Assembly (NCBI RefSeq): GCF_019923745.1
Contig: NZ_JAANOG010000004.1
Coordinates: 287,154-351,153 of the forward strand
From: Aquirufa aurantiipilula
GTDB taxonomy: Bacteria; Bacteroidota; Bacteroidia; Cytophagales; Spirosomataceae
Reading direction: 5' to 3'
DNA length: 64,000 nucleotides
Positions 61,836-64,000 of this stretch are shown here, piece by piece (position 1 is the stretch's first letter; every line of letters starts with the position of its first letter). The position numbers and the translations under genes are program-made. Below the pieces are notes generated by a model that did not search any database, was not told the DNA's origin, and saw only the letters and a program-made list of their open reading frames with translations.

Positions 61836-62810
61836 CTATTTGTTTCTTTCGATGGTATATCCCAGCAAATCATGGAGCGAGTTACGATACGTAGACTCTG
61901 GGAACTTATTGAGGATTTCTCGGGCCTCTTGTGCAAATTCATGCATACGTTGGGTAGCATATTCTAAGCCGCCTGTATTTTTGACAAATTCAATGACTTC
62001 ACGTACACTTTGAGGATTTTCAGAATCATGTTTAATCAAATGAATGATTCTTTTTTTAGTACTAGAACTGGTATGCTGTAATGAATATATCAAAGGTAAA
62101 GTCATTTTTTTCTCTTTGATATCAATGCCTAAGGGCTTTCCAATTTCGGCATCACCATAATCAAAAAGGTCATCTTTGATCTGAAAGGCCACACCTACAC
62201 GATCACCAAACTCTCGTGCAATTTGTACGTATTCTTCGCTGGCTCCAACGGATTGAACACCTACGGCGCAACAAGCTGAAATGAGTGTAGCTGTTTTTTT
62301 ACGGATAATATCAAAATAGATGTCTTCTGTGATATCCAGTTTACGGGCTTTTTCTATCTGGAGTAATTCTCCTTCTGACATTTCACGAACAGCCGTTGAA
62401 ACGGATTTAAGTAAATCAAAATCGTCGTTTTCAATGGAAAGTAGAAGTCCTTTGGATAATAAATAATCACCGACTAAAACGGCAATTTTATTTTTCCAGA
62501 TGGCATTGATGGAGAAGAAACCCCGACGGTAATTGGAGTCGTCGACTACGTCATCATGAACAAGGGTTGCTGTATGTAATAATTCAATCAGTGCTGCGCC
62601 GCGATGTGTTTTTTCGTTAATTTCACCCATAACGCCAGCAGAAAGAAACACGAACATAGGCCGCATTTGTTTTCCTTTACGTTGAATGATGTAATTCATA
62701 ATGGTATCCAATAGCATTACTTTGGACCGCATGAATTGGCGAAACTTGCCTTCGAAAGCTTTCATCGGTTCCGCAATGGGTACTTGAATGGATGAAAGCG
62801 AATAGGACAT
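61836..62810 (-). CDS. ispB: long-chain polyprenyl diphosphate synthase
   Basis: The enzyme adds isopentenyl units to an allylic diphosphate to make the C35-C45 chains used for the menaquinone side chain. The 324-residue protein has the first aspartate-rich motif DDVVD (residues 86-90, LVHDDVVDDSNYRRG), GDYLLSKGLLLS, and the second aspartate motif in FQIKDDLFDYGD, preceded by KKTATLISACCAVG. The residues before the first Asp motif are consistent with a long-chain product, but exact chain length cannot be fixed by eye. It would supply the substrate chain needed before MenG acts. It has its own unit, convergent with the outer-membrane protein gene. Confidence 0.93.
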   Translation of the reverse strand: MSYSLSSIQVPIAEPMKAFEGKFRQFMRSKVMLLDTIMNYIIQRKGKQMRPMFVFLSAGVMGEINEKTHRGAALIELLHTATLVHDDVVDDSNYRRGFFSINAIWKNKIAVLVGDYLLSKGLLLSIENDDFDLLKSVSTAVREMSEGELLQIEKARKLDITEDIYFDIIRKKTATLISACCAVGVQSVGASEEYVQIAREFGDRVGVAFQIKDDLFDYGDAEIGKPLGIDIKEKKMTLPLIYSLQHTSSSTKKRIIHLIKHDSENPQSVREVIEFVKNTGGLEYATQRMHEFAQEAREILNKFPESTYRNSLHDLLGYTIERNK

Positions 62811-62839
62811 AATGTAGATAGTAGAAGCTTTGGGCTTTT

Positions 62840-62847
62840 TAATTTTG
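62840..62847 (+). promoter_or_regulatory. -7 box of the patatin gene promoter
   Basis: TAATTTTG matches TAnnTTTG exactly and lies 49 bp before the ATG at 62896. No TTTG is seen at the usual -33 spacing; it is in the divergent gap with the ispB gene. Confidence 0.45.
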
Positions 62848-62895
62848 TAAATTTAAGACAATTTGGGACAATTAGTCCTTTCAATATTCAAATTT

Positions 62896-63783
62896 ATGAG
62901 TAAGATATTGGCATTATCTGGAGGCTCGGTAAAGGGAGCTTTTCAAGCAGGAGTCATTCGAGCATTATTTGAACGAGGTTATGAACCTGATATGATTTAT
63001 GGGATTTCTGCAGGGAGTTTAAATTCAGCTTATTTAGTGAATCAGCTGGGCCGTCAAAAGTTGAATGGCGAGCCCTTGAATTTTCGACAAGCTGGACAAG
63101 ATTTGTGGGATTTTTGGGAAACAAGAATCACTCATCCTGAATGTCTATCAAAACCACTTAGTTTATGGGAGTTGGGCTGGACTGCATTGACTAAGAATTT
63201 TAGAGGTTTAGTTAGTACTAAGCCATTGCGCGATTTGGTAGAAGGTGTGTTGGACTTACGGAATTTGCAAGCTAGTCCGGTAGAGTTGCGCATTGGGGCC
63301 GTTAATATCATTGATGGAGGAATTCATTACGTAGATCCCAGCTATGACCATTTTTATGATTATTTATTAGCATCATCTGCTGTACCTATATTGATGCCTG
63401 TAGTTCAAATCAATCAGGAAAAGCGACGCAGCTTTTTGGATGGAGGTTTACGGGATGTAGCACCCTTACAAAAAGCGATTAAAGATGGAGGAAAACATAT
63501 CGTTTGTATCAGTTGTCATACCCAAACCATAGAAGGCGGTATATTCGAAACGGGAGATTTGTTGGCCCTGGTAGACCGTGTCATGGATATAGCAGTCAAT
63601 GAAATTTTGAATGCAGATTTAAAGGAAGCTCTGTTGGTGCAAAATCAACGCAGCGATTTATCAATCAATTCCATTCGTCCTATTCAACCAATTTCAATTG
63701 ATATACGGAATTTCAATAAAATGGATATTCGTCGTATGTTAGAAATTGGCTATGCTATGGGAAAAGCAGAGGAGTATTTTTAG
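62896..63783 (+). CDS. patatin-like phospholipase
   Basis: Patatin-like enzymes are Ser-Asp dyad lipid acyl hydrolases. From ATG 62896 the protein is 295 residues, starting MSKILALSGGSVKGAFQAG, with the glycine-rich oxyanion loop. The nucleophile Ser38 is in GISAGS (residues 36-41), and the dyad Asp in FLDGGLRDVAPLQKAI. The C terminus ends MLEIGYAMGKAEEYF. A TTG at 62863 would add 11 residues and was rejected. No signal peptide or membrane span is evident, so it is likely cytoplasmic or acts at the inner membrane face. The substrate is unknown. A terminator follows 30 bp after the stop. Confidence 0.92.
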   Translation: MSKILALSGGSVKGAFQAGVIRALFERGYEPDMIYGISAGSLNSAYLVNQLGRQKLNGEPLNFRQAGQDLWDFWETRITHPECLSKPLSLWELGWTALTKNFRGLVSTKPLRDLVEGVLDLRNLQASPVELRIGAVNIIDGGIHYVDPSYDHFYDYLLASSAVPILMPVVQINQEKRRSFLDGGLRDVAPLQKAIKDGGKHIVCISCHTQTIEGGIFETGDLLALVDRVMDIAVNEILNADLKEALLVQNQRSDLSINSIRPIQPISIDIRNFNKMDIRRMLEIGYAMGKAEEYF

Positions 63784-63813
63784 TGGTGATGGTTCAATGC
63801 CACCATCGTGTAT

Positions 63814-63847
63814 AAAAAAAGCTAACCATGGAGGTTAGCTTTTTTTA
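63814..63847 (+). terminator. rho-independent terminator after the patatin gene
   Basis: GCTAACC (63821-63827) with GGTTAGC (63833-63839) around ATGGA, extended by A-run/T-run pairing on both sides to 14 bp. It starts 30 bp after the stop. IS-like sequence begins 6 bp beyond it. Confidence 0.88.
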
Positions 63848-63852
63848 TTTAA

Positions 63853-64000
63853 GGTGTCTCGTCCTGAAATAAGTTGACACCAAGGAAAAAACAGCCTATT
63901 TAAGTCTAATAACCGACACTTTTTCTAGAAAAATCATGGGCTATCATCTTCATGAAACACTGCATACAGATGGGGTTGAAATGGCGTTAAAAGATGCTCT
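63853..64000 (+). mobile_element. end of an insertion sequence, cut by the window
   Basis: From 63853 the sequence reads like the terminal repeat region of an IS3-type element (core GTCCTGAAATAAGTTGACAC), flanked by a GGTGTC (63853-63858)/GACACC (63876-63881) inverted repeat. Transposase integrase-core coding sequence follows at once. A complete element would have room for orfA and the first half of orfB in between, so this copy looks internally deleted. The resemblance to IS ends is from memory; the target duplication cannot be seen because the element runs off the window. Confidence 0.5.
63873..64000 (+). pseudogene. truncated DDE transposase core, partial
   Basis: An open frame from 63873 (stop at 63870-63872 just before) reads YLSLITDTFSRKIMGYHLHE and then TLHTDGVEMALKDA to the window end. 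This is the rve/integrase core of IS3/IS481-type transposases around the first catalytic Asp (codon 63915-63917, LITD). Its N-terminal HTH and the beginning of the core are absent; in their place is the IS end. It is therefore probably a 5'-truncated transposase gene. No start codon or promoter fits before the catalytic Asp, so it is not expected to be functional as it stands. Confidence 0.6.

Noticed and set aside
1..64000. CRISPR array, prophage, tRNA or rRNA genes, large direct repeats
   Set aside because: No regularly spaced repeats, phage structural or integrase genes, cloverleaf-like tRNA sequences or rRNA segments were recognised. The only mobile sequence seen is the truncated IS at the right edge.

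Overview
The window is a compact, AT-rich stretch of core chromosome from a Bacteroidota bacterium, most likely a gliding member of the Cytophagales. The evidence is the type IX secretion/gliding set (PorP/SprF, GldK, GldL, GldM, GldN, GldD, PorT), a SusC/SusD pair, further TonB-dependent receptors, families largely restricted to Bacteroidota (DUF4271, DUF4249, DUF2807/GIN), carbamoylation of an N-acylated ornithine in arginine synthesis, a NagB-PIG-L fusion, and promoter -7 boxes of the form TAnnTTTG. Aquirufa-like freshwater genera come to mind, but I cannot prove the genus from this sequence.

Layout. 1-2737 (minus): SCO1-type copper chaperone, small lipoprotein, recN. 2881-5838 (plus): sucD, a DUF4271 membrane protein, hemD. 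5952-11562 (plus): porP-gldK-gldL-gldM-gldN, the T9SS ring and motor. 11701-17507 (plus): small HTH protein, pyk, plsC, gldD, priA. 17508-24348 (minus): nitroreductase, PD40 beta-propeller, SusD, SusC. 24610-26287 (plus): adk, obgE. 26284-30748 (minus): RmlD-like reductase, hemC, holB, GlmU-like protein, rpmE2. 31267-39967 (plus): nrdA, a glycosyltransferase pair, YhhN, a FAD/Fe-S dehydrogenase. 39976-42094 (minus): NagB-PIG-L fusion and a small XRE regulator. 42293-45590 (plus): TonB receptor and DUF4249 lipoprotein. 45591-49199 (minus): porT, menG, AEC transporter, histidine kinase. 49341-52913 (plus): PadR, PspC and GIN proteins. 52910-58985: DUF1684 (minus), ribE (plus), then argH-argE-argB-argF' and a GNAT (minus). 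59127-64000: large outer-membrane protein (plus), ispB-like synthase (minus), patatin (plus) and a truncated IS at the right edge.

How the genes work together. The window holds seven T9SS/gliding genes at three loci. Three outer-membrane receptor genes, two of them with a lipoprotein partner, serve nutrient uptake. The remainder is central metabolism and replication: TCA, glycolysis, haem, menaquinone, arginine, riboflavin, dNTP synthesis, RecN, PriA and delta-prime. Six of the seven convergent gene pairs touch, overlap or lie within 8 bp of each other, with no room for a terminator.

I see no CRISPR array, prophage, tRNA, rRNA or obvious novel defence system. The strongest candidate for something undescribed is the pyruvate kinase leader (11970-12054). 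It carries an 8-bp and a 13-bp perfect inverted repeat, interleaved in H-type pseudoknot order. Palindromes beside three small regulator genes (XRE, PadR and the 87-residue HTH protein) are testable operator candidates.
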